Source: Adiantum capillus-veneris (lineage: Eukaryota; Streptophyta; Polypodiopsida; Polypodiales; Pteridaceae). From it: a stretch of 64,000 nucleotides of DNA. The stretch spans positions 41,605,537 through 41,669,536 of the forward strand of contig CM043966.1 of assembly GCA_014529385.2 (NCBI GenBank), given 5' to 3'. Shown here one piece after another: positions 1 through 10,856 of this stretch; position 1 is the stretch's first letter; every line of letters starts with the position of its first letter. The notes under the pieces are model-generated. The model did not search any database, had not been told where the DNA came from, and saw only the letters and a program-made list of their open reading frames with translations. The position numbers and the translations under genes are program-made.

Positions 1-30
1 GGGAGCTTGGCTTGTGAAAAGCCCCCATCA
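1..30 (-). repeat. End of the left (3') LTR of element 1
   Basis: These 30 bases are identical to the last 30 bases of the LTRs ending at 7821 and 13839, finishing in CCCCCATCA. They are the inner end of the 3' LTR of a minus-strand element. The rest lies outside the window. Confidence 0.9.
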
Positions 31-50
31 TTAGCCCTCCCCTTTTGGCT
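31..50 (-). promoter_or_regulatory. Polypurine tract of element 1
   Basis: On the minus strand the bases next to the left LTR read AAAAGGGGAGGG. This is the purine run expected to prime plus-strand DNA synthesis just upstream of a 3' LTR. Confidence 0.7.
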
Positions 51-58
51 AGAGGCAT

Positions 59-694
59 TCACGTCTCTAGCTCATCTGTTTGATCATTATCGTCGGAGGT
101 GGCGGCTGATGGTGTGTCCTCATCTGGAATGTCAATTGGTGGAGCCTGGTCAAATCGAAGAAAATAAGGTTTAAGTCGCCAACCATTTACCCTGGTTTTA
201 TGAAGTTTTCCATCAGCCTCCATAAGCTGGTAGCTTCCATTGGCATACTTTTTCCTGATGATGAAAGGGCCTTCCCATCCGAGCAGGAGTTTCTTATCCT
301 TGCGCGTGTCGAAGCGATTGCCGTAGCGGAGCACCAACATTCCTTTCTTCAATTCTTTTTTCCGGAGATGCTCGTTAAAACTAAGCCGTCTATGCTCTGC
401 TTGTGCTGCATAATAATTTATTGCTTCTTCTCTGCCCAGCTGCAGTCTTTCCAAGTTGATGATGTGATCTCTCAAATGCATGTTGGGCTGTTGAAGCTGG
501 CTTGCCATTACTCTGAGACTTTGTAGTTGCACTTCAATGGGCAAGATTGATTCCTTACCAAATACTAGATGATACGGTGTGAATCCCAAGGATGTACGAA
601 ATGAAGTTCTGTAGGCCCATAAAGCTGGTAGTAGATACTTATCCCAGTCTCTAGGATGATTGTTTACCTGCTTGGTAATAATTTTAGAAACCAT
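59..694 (-). pseudogene. Integrase C-terminal half, element 1
   Basis: This ORF of 211 residues begins inside the integrase core, after the catalytic region. It continues through the helical segment with the LWAYRTSFRTSLGFTPY motif to the C-terminal GPF/Y-type module (WEGPFIIRKKYANGSYQL, about residues 140-157). It ends in an acidic tail rich in D, E and T. The module belongs to Ty3/gypsy integrases and binds DNA non-specifically. The ORF is out of frame with the upstream integrase because of the duplication at 661-878. No chromodomain is seen after the GPF/Y module. Confidence 0.85.
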
Positions 695-878
695 TCCATT
701 TACCTTTTCAACTAGGCCATTACATTGAGGGTAATATGGTGAAGAGTGCCACCTTGTAATGCCCAGTTTTGTTTACCTGCTTGGTAATAATTTTAGAAAC
801 CATTCCATTTACCTTTTCAACTAGGCCATTACGTTGAGGGTAATATGGTGAAGAGTGCCTCGTTGTAATGCCCAGTTT
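661..878. repeat. 109-bp tandem duplication inside integrase
   Basis: Bases 661-769 are repeated at 770-878 with only a few differences (for example ATTGAGG against GTTGAGG). The period of 109 is not a multiple of 3, so the duplication shifts the integrase reading frame. It covers the region around the catalytic glutamate (NGLVEKVNG). Confidence 0.85.
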
Positions 879-887
879 TTGCATTAA

Positions 888-1961
888 TTATCCTACCAAG
901 TCTGCTCTGAAACCTGGCCCTCTATCAGAGATGATCTCTAAAGGTGTTCCAAACCTACAGCATATGTGCTCATAGATAAATTTAGCTACCTCTACCGCTG
1001 TGATTCTAGTGGTGGTTGTAGCCTCTGCCCATCTAGTCATGTAGTCAACCCCCATGATAATGTAGAATTTTCCTGAGTTGGCCCTAGGTAATGTCCCAGT
1101 GGCATCGATACCCCATTTTTCAAATGGGCCATATGAGAGAATAGGTGTCAGTGGTTCAGGCATAAGTGACCTAGTGCCGGCCTTTTGACACAACTTACAT
1201 GTTTTGCACCAGTGGTGTACATCACGGTTGAGGCTAGGCCATATGAAGCCTGCCTGCAAGATTTTCCTACTTGTTATGTCTAGGGCAAAGTGACCACCAC
1301 AAACCCCGTCGTGATAGCTAGCAATTACTCCCGTGATTTCGTGAGAGAGAGGGACCTTCCTGAGTATTTGGTCCTTACCCTTACAGTACAAACCATCATT
1401 GATGAGTCGATACCTTGTGGCCTTCCGCGTCAGCCATTGCTTCTGTCCCTTTGTTAAATCTAATGGGCATTCCCCTGTTTCCAAAAAATGCATGATGTCA
1501 GGCAAGGCATCACTGCCTTGAAATAGAGGGAGCTTTAGTTTTATTGCTCCAACCACCACTTCCTGTAGTCTTTCACTTGCTAGGGCATCTGCTTCTTGGT
1601 TTTGAGCCCTTGGGATATGGTGTATTTGAACTTCTTCAAACTTACCCAACAAGGTTTTTACACCACTTAAGTGAGTCCTTAAACTAGGATTCTTGCATGT
1701 CCATGCTCCATTTACTTGCCTTACCAGAAGTAGAGCATCCCCAAATACATTAAGGCGTTGTACACCTTGCGAGACGCACCATTGTAGACCCTTGGTTAGT
1801 GCTGCATACTCAGCTTCATTGTTAGAATGTGAATCTAACAATTGGCCCAACGAAAATACCTTTGTCCCTTTGTCATCAAAGACCACTATGCCTGCAGCTG
1901 CTTTGTCAGACGCTCGCTTGTAGGCTCCATCAAAGTAGAGAGAGTATGCTCCTTCTACCAT
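888..1961 (-). pseudogene. Second RNase H plus integrase N-terminal half, element 1
   Basis: 357 residues. Residues 8-135 form an RNase H with its acidic residues in YFDGAY (D11), SNNEAEY (E49/E51), FGDALL (D75) and QNQEADALA (D125). It is the additional, archaeal-like type found after the usual retroviral RNase H in Tat elements. The integrase zinc finger follows (H217, H224, C255, C258), then the core with GIDATG (D286) and SDRGPGF (D346). The ORF stops just before the third catalytic residue, which is displaced by the 109-bp duplication. The start overlaps the preceding RT ORF by 7 bases in another frame, which points to a single-base indel rather than a true start. Confidence 0.88.
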
Positions 1962-4084
1962 CTGTGGTACTGGAGGTAATCGGACTTCTCCTTCCTTTCA
2001 AAGACTTGGTAGGTCATGAGTCCCCCCAAACTTGCCCTTGTCGTGCTTTCTACCTGTACCGTGTAGTCAAACTCTTGCAGACGAACTAGCCATTTAGTAA
2101 TTCTAGCAGACACATCCATGTGTTGTACAACATAGGGAAATATTTCATCCGTGGTTAGAATCACAAATTGCTTAGGTAGCAAATATGACCTAAACTTTGT
2201 AGTTGCAAATCTAAGAGCTAGGACTAAGTGTTCCACATGGGTGAAACCTTTCTCTCCTGCTGTCATCATTCGACTAGAGAAGTAGATTGGCCTCATGAAA
2301 GATGTTGTCGTATCCTTTTGGAGTAGCACATCCCCCAATGAGTCATCACCAACACTTGAGGTGACATAGAATTTTTCATCCCACTTAGGTGGTGAGATAG
2401 TTGGTAGAGTCGCTAAGACCTCCTTTACCTTGTTGTAGTGATGTTCGCTTTCCTCGTCCCAAGTGAAAGTTGATCTTTGAGTGAGTTGTTGCAGTGGTAG
2501 AACAAGTTGTGATAGTAGATGTATGAATCTACTTAAGTACCTCACCTTCTGTAGAAAAGAGACCAGTTGACGTGCGGTCGTTGGTGAAGGTAAGGCTATG
2601 AGTGCGGACACCTTACTTGGGTTGGCGTTGATACCTTTTGCTGAAATTTCATGGCCTAGTAGAATGACTTTACTCTCCCCAATGTGGCATTTATCCACAT
2701 TTAATTGCCCACCTAGGCTCTGCAACCTGGCCAAACCTTCAGTTACCTTTTCTAAATGTGAAATACGGGAGCTATATATACAAAAATCATCAATGAACAC
2801 TCTTATGGATGTTCCAAAGAACTGTTGAAAAACATATGTGACATATCTTTGGAATGTGGCAGGTGCATTTGTGAGACCAAATGGCATAACCATGTATGCA
2901 AAACAACCCCATGGCGTGATAAAAGTGGTTTTTAGCTGATCTTCCAAGGCTATGCGTATTTGAAAGTATCCAAAATAACCATCACAGACGGTATAGCATT
3001 CAAAACCCGCTACTTCATTCATAATTTCATCCAAGAAAGGGAGAGGAAAGTGGTCTCTCTTTGTAGCTGCATTTAGTGGTTTGTAGTCAACACAGACCCT
3101 CCACTTATCATTCTTTTTAGGCGTCACTACTACGGGTGACACCCATTCTGAGTTTTCTACAGGATAGATGAATCCCGCCTCCAGCAATTTCCTTACCTCG
3201 GCCAAGAGTGCCTTTTCTTCTATGACCCCCAGTCGTCGTAGCTTTTGCACAACTAGTTTTACCCCTTCCTTCAGCTTAATATGATGTTCCACCACTGTAA
3301 TGCCTGTGATTCTTTCATAGTTGTCAATGAACAGGTTAGGAAATCCCATCAACATTTGCAAAAAACTATCTTTCTCCTCAAGTGTTAATTTCGTAGACAA
3401 CATACCCTTCAACCTACTTCCTCCTAGACCAGGTGATTTGCTCTCCTCTTCATTGGGTTGCCCTTTTGGTGATGGATCACCAGTCATGCTTACCCTTTGT
3501 GGATCCTTCATAATGATACCCATCACATCAACGGAACTGTCACTTTCGTCGATGGATGTGGTCTCCTCCTCAGAACTAGAAGATTTGCTAGTGATTTCAT
3601 CTGCCGATGTTTCCAAATTCATTTGCTTCTGCTTGCCAATCCTCATGTCGTAGTAGATTGTCTCCCCTTTCTTACCGGTCATGCGTAGAAGGCCAGTACC
3701 CCAGTCCTGTTTTGCCTTCATGGCCATCAACCCTGGCCTTCCCAAAATTAGTGGATAGCCCTCCCCCTTAGTAGGCATTACAAAAACATCTACCTCTACC
3801 TCAGTGTTGAAAGCTTTGATTTTCACGGCACTTACCACACCCACACAATTTACTTTTGCATTGTTTGCCATCTTTGCCTTGCATGGAGAAGGCATGTCAA
3901 CCTCGAGCCCTAATCGAAGCATCATAGCTTCGCTCATTACACAGATTTGTGCACCTCCATCAATGTAGGTGTTTCCAACCCTCTTTCCTTTTATGTTTAC
4001 GTCGACAATTGGAAGGATGTCATCCATGTTGCATCCCGAAATTGCTCCGGCTACCTTTGTTTTGGAGCGTCTTGTACTTACCAT
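1955..4084 (-). pseudogene. Protease, reverse transcriptase and RNase H, element 1
   Basis: 709 residues. The retropepsin is at about 26-135, with active-site motif YIDGGA (residues 40-45, DGG instead of the commoner DSG/DTG) and the later ILGRPG motif. Reverse transcriptase is at about 280-480, with the conserved WRVCVDYKPLN and MPFGLTNAPATFQR segments and catalytic FIDD at 430-433. The connection and a retroviral-type RNase H follow at about 560-690 (SSRMMTAGEKGFTHVE, ending near LVRLQEFDY). It is in the same frame as gag and separated from it only by stop codons. It would copy element RNA in cytoplasmic particles. Confidence 0.9.
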
Positions 4085-4126
4085 TTTAAACCATTTTTGC
4101 CTTACTTTAGGTACAAGATGTAGCAG

Positions 4127-4570
4127 CTATGGCCATGTAATCTTCGGTCCTTGCTCTGCCACATCCAATGTTAGATCATAGGGCTTAGAACTTTTCCCAA
4201 GCTGGAAGTCGGTGATGTCCAATTTCCGTCGTGGCCTGGATGGCCTCTTGCTAGTTTCTCCTCTCATGCTTCTCTCATCATCTGATTGTGTAACCTTCTC
4301 CCTCCTAGCTCTTTTCATAGTCATGGCCTCAAGTGGTTCTAAAAAGGTTACCTTCTCCTTACCCTTGTCCCTCTCCTTTGCTCTGGGTGGATCCACTACT
4401 ACGGCTTTTCCTTTCTCTTCTAGCCTTATGATGTTTCCAGGGCGATCAGGTGGTGGGGCTGGTGGAAGAGGTGGAATGGATTCTTGTAGTGGTGTTTGGG
4501 GTGGACGTAGAATTTTTGTTGGTGGGGTTGGTGCTCGGGGTGGGGGTGTTCTTTCTCTACGGGGTGACAA
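4127..4570 (-). pseudogene. Proline-rich Gag-protease linker, element 1
   Basis: 147 residues in the gag frame, between the zinc knuckle and protease. The first third is very proline-rich and the rest is basic and charged. There is no recognisable domain. A TAG at 4127-4129 separates it from the protease ORF. It is probably the C-terminal part of Gag or a linker in the polyprotein. Confidence 0.6.
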
Positions 4571-4621
4571 TTGGTTCCTCCTACCTCCTCTATTATAGTT
4601 TTGTCGTGGTTTGGGACAGTA

Positions 4622-5434
4622 CTACATACCGTGATCGTCTTCTCCGCAGTTGTAGCAATGATACTCCCTGTTTTGTCGTCGTGCTCTTCTATGGTCTTGA
4701 TCTCTTTCTTGACTCCTCCCTTGTTGTATTAAGTGGACAGACAAATTCTGCAGTTGGTCAGTAATATGGGCCAACATATCTTGTTGGTCATCTCTTACCC
4801 CAAGAGCCGGTGGTGGTGGTGGAATGGTGGTTGTCGTAGTTTCTGGTCGACGTGATGTTGTTGTTTCTATTGACTCGGTTTCTTTGGCTTTCATTCGCAG
4901 CTTCTTGTCCTTAAGGCGAGCAATCTCAACGGCTAACTCATATGTAGCCGGGAATCTACCTTTCACCTTCTCCTTGAGAAGCGGCCATAAGCCATGCGTG
5001 AACCGATCTTTTTTTAGGAAATCGGGTGCAACTTCCCCCCTTGCCAGTGACTCAACCCACCGTTCCCACAAATCCACAAATTTGGACTCATAGGTGGCAT
5101 ATTCTAAAAGACCCTCCTGCTTCAAGTCTCTCAACTTGTCCCACAGCTTTTCTGAAGTGGTACCTCCTCCAAAGCGCCTCTTAAAAGTGGTTTTTAAGGG
5201 TTCCCAGTCATCCTTGGTTGCTTATGGAAGTGCATTGTACCATGATCTAGCTTCTAGCTTCATGAGATGCTTAAAGATTCTAACCCGGGATTCATCCGTA
5301 TCTTTGTTGCTCACTACACATGCTACTTCAAAGTCATCTACGAAGTCTGTTACCAAATCCTCCCCCTTCTTTCCTTTAAATGTTGGAAATGCTACACTTG
5401 CCATGATTACTGAGAGAGAGCTAGAAAGACACAC
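4622..5434 (-). pseudogene. Gag capsid and zinc knuckle, element 1
   Basis: The two ORFs 5222-5434 and 4622-5134 share one frame and are separated by a TAA at 5222-5224 and a short stretch without a start. The capsid part begins MASVAFPTFKGKKGEDLVTD and contains LKQEGLLEYATYESKF, of the plant retrotransposon Gag family. A nucleocapsid knuckle starts CYNCGEDDHGM at the 3' end. A TAG at 4622-4624 falls inside the knuckle, between its histidine and last cysteine. Gag would form the particle and package RNA. Confidence 0.8.
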
Positions 5435-5487
5435 TGCTTAACTTGCAAAAGTTTTTTTCTTCTTTACAAGGAGGCGTGTATACCCTC

Positions 5488-6189
5488 TTATACTAGGACA
5501 TAGATTAAAACTTCAAACGGTACATTGCCTTGTACCAAAGGTAGGACAAATGGTTGATCTGATGCCAGAACCTCAAAAAATCGCTCCCCACCCAGCATGG
5601 TGTCAATGACGTGCTGGTAGTGAGCCTTCAAATCCAGTATTACCTTGATTGAGCGTACACATGTTGGTATGTGTGATCTGTCTTGAGGTAGGTTGTACTG
5701 ATTCATGTGAAGCTTAGAGGTGCTTAGTCACTGTCCAAGCTTGTGGGAGAGGGTGGTGTTCTTTCCTGAACCAAACTCAGTAGATCCCTAGTTTCTCTAG
5801 TGAGAGTGTGAGCCAATGATTTTGTTATCTGTGCTACACCATCAGCTGCGACTTGAAAACTGACTGTGATAATTACCTCGGTGACTTGACTTACCCGATT
5901 CTCAAAGTAGAATAGTGTTGATTCTCTATTGTGTAGAGCTCCTTCCATTTTGTTGTTGTGGGTTGGTTGTAGGTTGCGGACATGGTTTCGACCTTCTCCT
6001 TCTTCTTCTTGGCACTTGGCCTATGTATATCCACTGGGTTTGGCGTGTTGGTTGACTCTCCCTCTGCAAATCGATTACCGTTACGCCTGGCACTCGAGCT
6101 TCGATGGAGATGCGGACTTTCTCTAGTTGTGCATGGAGCTCTTCTTCTTCTATCGTCCAATTAGCAAATCCTGCTAGCCATTCATCCAT
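5488..6189 (-). pseudogene. Upstream ORF(s) before gag, element 1
   Basis: Between the PBS and gag is an ORF (5926-6189) starting MDEWLAGFANWTIEEEELHA. It is charged and probably helical. Short ORFs follow in other frames (5724-5948, 5488-5706). None matches a domain I know. They may be a broken N-terminal Gag extension or an independent leader ORF. The changes of frame suggest decay. Confidence 0.4.
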
Positions 6190-6242
6190 TCACAATAGTT
6201 TAGGGGTTTCAGTCTTGTAAACTGAAGGGTTTCATGAAAAGA

Positions 6243-6260
6243 TCCTCAGTGGGGGCACCA
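6243..6260 (-). promoter_or_regulatory. Primer-binding site of element 1
   Basis: Read on the minus strand the sequence 2 bases inside the right LTR is TGGTGCCCCCACTGAG. On the plus strand it ends in CCA, like the 3' end of a tRNA. I cannot name the tRNA with confidence. Confidence 0.65.
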
Positions 6261-6262
6261 AA

Positions 6263-7821
6263 TGACGGGAGCAAAGCAAACCCCGAACCCCGACGGCCTC
6301 TAAAACACCGGGGACCGAATGGCGCGCCTCGAGCCTGTCATGGTAAAGCAAACAGGGGGCACCACCTAGCTTCAGCGGCTAGGACGCAAACAACACACCA
6401 CCATAACAAAATTTTCATCCAAGAGAGATGGATGCTTGGGAGCAATGATGAAGAGGAAAGGGAATGAGATCAAGTGAGAGAGAGAGAGAGAGAGAGTGAG
6501 GGAGGGAGGGGGTATAGCGGCTTAGTACTTAGGCACCACAAAAGGATGGAGAATTCGCACACCCTTCACACATACACAAGCTCACTCCAAACACAAGACT
6601 AGGTGGCGATTCCGCACACCTCACATGGGCAAAACATTGCAAGAAAACATACTCACAAAACCTCAAGCTTTATTTAGAGAATAAGGCGATGAAATGGGGA
6701 GCATAGGGTAGGGGAATGAGAAGGGAGAGCGTGGTAGAGCACATGGCGGATAGGTGGGAGTTGATGGCGAAGACTCGTACGAGGGTTACGGCAATCATCC
6801 TTCATTTAGTTTCCCTTCATCTTCCATAGCCCAAGGGTGTAGAGGTCATGCTTAAGACGAGCATGGTGATTGCGGTGATGGTGATGGTGTGGGTGTGTGT
6901 GTGTGCACTAGGCACACACAGTGCATAGTGTACTGTTTGGTGATTGTGTGTGTGTCCTTAGTGTGATGGTGACCCCTCTTTATATAGGGGAGGAGGGGGG
7001 AGAAATTCTAGAATTTAGAAATGAAGAAATCATTATCTACATAGGCCATGTGACTGTGGGCCCCACTTGTCTGGTTGTGTGTATGTGTGCCAGAACAGCA
7101 GTCTCATGAGAGAGAGACTAAGAGAGAGAGATGGGTTAATGAAAAAAAGTGAGAGGTGACATGGAGAATAAAGTAACTACAAGAGGGGAGAGAGGGGAGT
7201 GTGTTCAGAGGTGAATCTGTGTGCAGATGTGTGTGAACACAAGAAAAATCAGGTAACCATCGGGTGGGGATGGGTCTGTGGGCACCTTTTTTCAGTGAAA
7301 CTGAGTGTGTGTGAGTGTGGGGGAGGTTATTTAGCTACAAGACAAGAGACATGGCGCCCTTTAGAGAGAGAGGGGGGTATTTGGGTCATGGGATATGATA
7401 AGAGAGAGAAAGAGGGGGTGGGGTATACTATTTTGGAAGATAGGGTAAGTTGCATGTGAGTTAGGGTGCATTATTGGTGAGTTATAATGCATTATTGGTG
7501 AGAGGTGGGGTAGCTTGAGGGGAGAGAGAAAGGAGAAAGGACAAGGGGAAGAGAGAGGGGGTTGACCTTTTGAGTGGAGGAGAGGAAAAGGGACACCCGG
7601 CGGGGCAACAGTGAAGAAAAAGGAGGCAAGGTGGGGATGGGCTACCCCGCAGGCATGAGGTGGCCTATTTTACCTTTCTTATATATTTACATAATCATAC
7701 TTTATTTTTTTTCTTACTTTTTCCAATGCCTTTTATCACTCCCTCCCTAAGAGGGGGTTTTCATGGGGTGGGGACGAGAGAAGAGGGGTATGGGAGCTTG
7801 GCTTGTGAAAAGCCCCCATCA
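6263..7821 (-). repeat. Right (5') LTR of element 1, 1559 bp
   Basis: The LTR begins TGACGGGAGC and ends CCCCCATCA. It matches the solo LTR at 12272-13839 along its whole length at roughly 96-98%. It holds a GA microsatellite (about 6476-6498), a GT-rich stretch near 6890-6905 and a purine-rich segment near 7500-7560. Several short ORFs on either strand are not coding in my view. As the 5' LTR of a minus-strand element it should carry the promoter. Confidence 0.92.
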
Positions 7822-8333
7822 ATGTCATCCACATACAAAATAAGGATCAGCCAACTGCCATCCTTAGCCTTCTTTGTATATAGACAGTGATCAAACTCAC
7901 TACATTTGTAGCCTTGAGAAAGCATAAAATCGTGGAATTTATGGTACCATGCCCTCGGTGATTGTTTTAAGCCATAAAGACTCTTTAACAACTGGCATAC
8001 CCAATCTTCCTTGCCTTTCTCAACAAACCCTTCTGGCTGCTGCATGTAAATTTCCACATCTAAATCACCATGCAAGAACGCTGTCTTGACATCCATTTGG
8101 TACAACACCAAATCTAATATGGCAACCAATGCAAGAAAGCAACTCAATGTAGTCATCTTGACCACCGGAGAGAAGACTTCATCAAAGTCAATGCCTTGTT
8201 CTTGCTTAAAGCCCTTGGCAACAAGCCTTGCTTTGTACTTTGGCTGACTATCATGAGCGGTGATCTTATACCTGTAAAGCCATTTACAGGGTAGAGCCTT
8301 TTTGCCCCGTGGTAATTTAACTAGCTTCCATGT
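7822..8333 (-). pseudogene. Copia reverse transcriptase, truncated by insertion
   Basis: The reading frame shows copia RT motifs: QMDVKTAFLHGDLDVEIYMQ, QPEGFV, LKSLYGLKQSPRAWY and the catalytic LYVDDI. It then runs straight into the LTR of element 1, so translation past YVDDI is LTR sequence. The upstream part (8166-8333) still encodes RT N-terminal sequence but lies between a stop and the next start. RT would be non-functional. Confidence 0.9.
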
Positions 8334-9032
8334 CTAGTTTTTATGCAGAGCTGTCATCTCTGACTGCATGGCCAATTGCCAATTCCCGGAGTCCTTCATT
8401 TGCACTGCTTCCTTGTAACATGAAGGCTCATTGCAATCAGTCAACATGACATAATTCATAAATGGAACAAACATATCAGGAGGTCGCGTGACACGTCCAG
8501 ATCTATGCACAATAGGTGGCTCAGGCTCAGCCACAACCTGTGGTTCCACTCTATCCTGTCCTTGCTCCTCTTGAGCCCTGACATTTTGTCTTGCACGTGC
8601 AGGTCCATCTTCTTGGAAGATAACTCTTCTAATCTCCTCAACCCTCTCTGGTTTAGAATGATATTTGGATTCATTAAAGTGAACATCATTGTTGCGGACA
8701 ACCTTTCTGGATTCGGGATCCCAAAGTCTGTACCCCATCTCACCAGAATTACCATAGCCTAGAAAGATGCACTTTCTACTCTTTGGCTCAAGTTTGTTCC
8801 TAAATTCCTTTGGAACGTGAGTATATGCCTCACAGCCAAAGACTCTGAGATGCTTGTATGAGGGCATTTTGCCTGACCATACCATCTCTGGCACTGAATC
8901 CTTCTGCAAAACCTTGCTAGGAGATCTATTTACAAGATGAACAGCTGTTGATACAGCTTCAGCCCAAAACCCATTTGGCAGTTGTGCATTACACAACATA
9001 CTTCTGACCTTCTCTTGTATGGTCCTATTCAT
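8334..9032 (-). pseudogene. Copia integrase C-terminal part and RT start
   Basis: 232 residues beginning MNRTIQEKVRSML, just after the integrase catalytic region (the preceding codons encode the NGVAER motif). It contains WAEAVSTAVHLVNRSPS, the conserved HLRVFGCEAYTHVPKE and KSRKCIFLGYG segments of copia integrase, and then the variable region leading into RT (SGRVTRPP). A TAG at 8334-8336 closes it at the usual TWKL position of RT. Confidence 0.88.
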
Positions 9033-9263
9033 CCTCTCAGCAACACCATTTTGAGGAGGATTGTAAGGAGCATTAAGTTCACGTTTTATACCTTTTGACT
9101 CACAAAAGTCCTAAAAGGCCTTTGAAACATACTCTCCACCATTGTCAGTGCGTAAGCATTTAAGCTTCTTGCCACTCTGATTCTCCACAAGTATCACAAA
9201 CGTTTTGAAAACACTAAACGCTTCATCCTTGTGCTTGAGAAAGTAAACCCATACTTTCCTCGA

Positions 9264-9881
9264 TTAATCATCTATAAATGTCATAAAGTAAGAAGCTCCC
9301 CCTAGAGATAGGTTAGGCATAGGTCCACACAAATCACTATGAACAAGTGCCAACTGTGTATCTCTTCTACTGCTTCTATGCTTATGTGGCTGCTGTGTTT
9401 GCTTACCATACAGACAATGTTCACAGAATTCAAAATCATTAAATAAAAAGCCAGGCAAATAACCAGAACGAGACAAGATTTCCATTCCCTTCTTGGACAT
9501 ATGTCCTAACCGGCTATGCCACAAAGAAACGTTCGGCTGCTCGGTTACATTGATTACATTTTTAGAGACATTTGATACATAAATCATGTAAAGTCCTCCA
9601 GACTTTACTCCATGTGCTACTGTCATAGAACCCTTGGATATCTTCCACATGTTCTGTCCAAAAGTGGTGACGTAGCCAGCATCATCAAGTAAACCTGTGC
9701 TGATCAAGATCTTTGTAATTGCGGGAACATGTCTCACATTCTTCAGCGTGAAAGAAGAGCCATTCTGAAACTTCAATTGAACATCTCCAACACCTAAGAT
9801 CTCACATGTCTGCCCATTGCCTAGCTGAACATGATCTTTAGTGGTCACATAAGAGGTAAACCACTCCTTGTTTGGAGACAC
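9264..9881 (-). pseudogene. Copia protease, GAG-pre-integrase and integrase zinc finger
   Basis: 205 residues. The protease active site (DSGAS) lies just before the first methionine, after the TGA at 9909. The ORF holds the rest of the protease (VRHVPAITKILISTGLLDDA), the pre-integrase zinc finger (WHSRLGHMSKKGM, then CEHCLYGKQ) and the start of the integrase core (LVHSDLCGPM, with the first catalytic aspartate, then FIDD). A TAA at 9264-9266 interrupts it directly after FIDD. Integrase core sequence continues in frame to 9033, with another stop at 9111. Confidence 0.88.
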
Positions 9882-9908
9882 ATGAAGTGATGCCCCTGAG
9901 TCTATAAT

Positions 9909-10856
9909 TCAGTCACTCAGTGCATTTCCATCAGATGCTGTAAGAAGAGCTGAGTCCATTGTATTCTTCAAGAAGTAGATGTCTCCTGACACTAGACTGT
10001 CATCCTCTGCAACAGTGTTTGTCACATTTATTTCTTGAATCTTCACTGAGGACTTGTTCTTCTCACCATGGTCTTCAGCTTTCTCTTTGCCTTTTTCTGC
10101 TTTCCATTCTCTGCAGTCTCTTTTCATGTGACCCTTCTTGCCACAATGGTAGCATTCTATGTCACTCTTGCCTTTAGCACTGCGGGACTTTCTACGAGAC
10201 TGATTCCTCTTTCCACCTTTGTACTTTTCTTTGGTCCTTCCCCTGACAACTAAGGCTGTTCCTTTGCCTTTGTCCATTGTCTTTCTATTGGTTTCTTCAG
10301 TAAGCAGACTTCCTTCTACACCTGCTATGCTCAAACCATCTGGAGGTGCAGAATTACTCAAAGCTGTGCGAAAAGTGTCCCAACTTTCCGGCAATGTGAT
10401 CAATAGGAACATAGCTCTAACAGGTTCATCAAACTTGACACCTTGAGCTGACAACTGACTATAGATTGTGTTGAATTCATTCAGATGATTGGACATAGGT
10501 GTCCCTTCTTTCATCTTCAAGTCAACAAGCTTCTTAAGCCAGTATACCTGTGAAGCTACACTCTGCTTCTCATAAAGATCACTCAGCTTTAACCATGCTT
10601 GATAAGCCGACATCTCGTCTGCTACATTGAAGTAAACGCTTTCTGCCAAAGTCAGCATAATGGTAGAAAGTGCCAATTCATCCATTTCGCTCCATTCATC
10701 TTTGTCCATATCTTCTGGTTTTATCCCCTTGATCTTTATAGGTTTTATCTGCTTCTTTTGTACCAACACGTGCCAAATCTGCTTCTTCCACAATGGGAAA
10801 TTGGTTCCATCCAGCTTCTTGATATTGTAAAGAGAAGTGTCCTGTGATCCAGCCAT
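9909..10856 (-). CDS. Copia Gag with zinc knuckle
   Basis: 315 residues starting MAGSQDTSLYNIKKLDGTNF, a typical copia Gag N-terminus with the LDGTNFPLWKKQ motif (UBN2/DUF4219-like). The capsid helices continue through AYQAWLKLSDLYEKQS and LPESWDTFRTALSN. A basic region leads to the knuckle CYHCGKKGHMKRDC at about residues 235-248 (CX2CX4HX4C, intact). The ORF is open throughout and ends in a TGA just before the protease active site. It is the only intact ORF of this element. Confidence 0.88.
   Translation of the reverse strand: MAGSQDTSLYNIKKLDGTNFPLWKKQIWHVLVQKKQIKPIKIKGIKPEDMDKDEWSEMDELALSTIMLTLAESVYFNVADEMSAYQAWLKLSDLYEKQSVASQVYWLKKLVDLKMKEGTPMSNHLNEFNTIYSQLSAQGVKFDEPVRAMFLLITLPESWDTFRTALSNSAPPDGLSIAGVEGSLLTEETNRKTMDKGKGTALVVRGRTKEKYKGGKRNQSRRKSRSAKGKSDIECYHCGKKGHMKRDCREWKAEKGKEKAEDHGEKNKSSVKIQEINVTNTVAEDDSLVSGDIYFLKNTMDSALLTASDGNALSD

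Larger units (their letters stand above)
1..7821 (-). mobile_element. Element 1: Ty3/gypsy LTR retrotransposon, Tat-like
   Basis: This is a minus-strand gypsy element: the tail of one LTR (1-30), an internal region (31-6262) and a full LTR (6263-7821). Reading right to left the order is PBS, upstream ORF, gag, zinc knuckle, linker, protease, RT, RNase H, second RNase H and integrase, then a polypurine tract beside the left LTR. Two RNase H domains are typical of the Tat/Retand lineage, so I place it there by inference. The coding region is dead: it has stops at 5222, 4622 and 4127, a frame change near 1960 and a 109-bp duplication in integrase. Its right edge cuts a copia RT. The left target site is outside the window, so the target duplication cannot be checked. 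Confidence 0.9.

Noticed and set aside
6234-7459. Several plus-strand ORFs in the LTR of element 1 and its solo copy
   Set aside because: They sit in LTR sequence, have no motifs and differ between the two copies by frame-changing indels.
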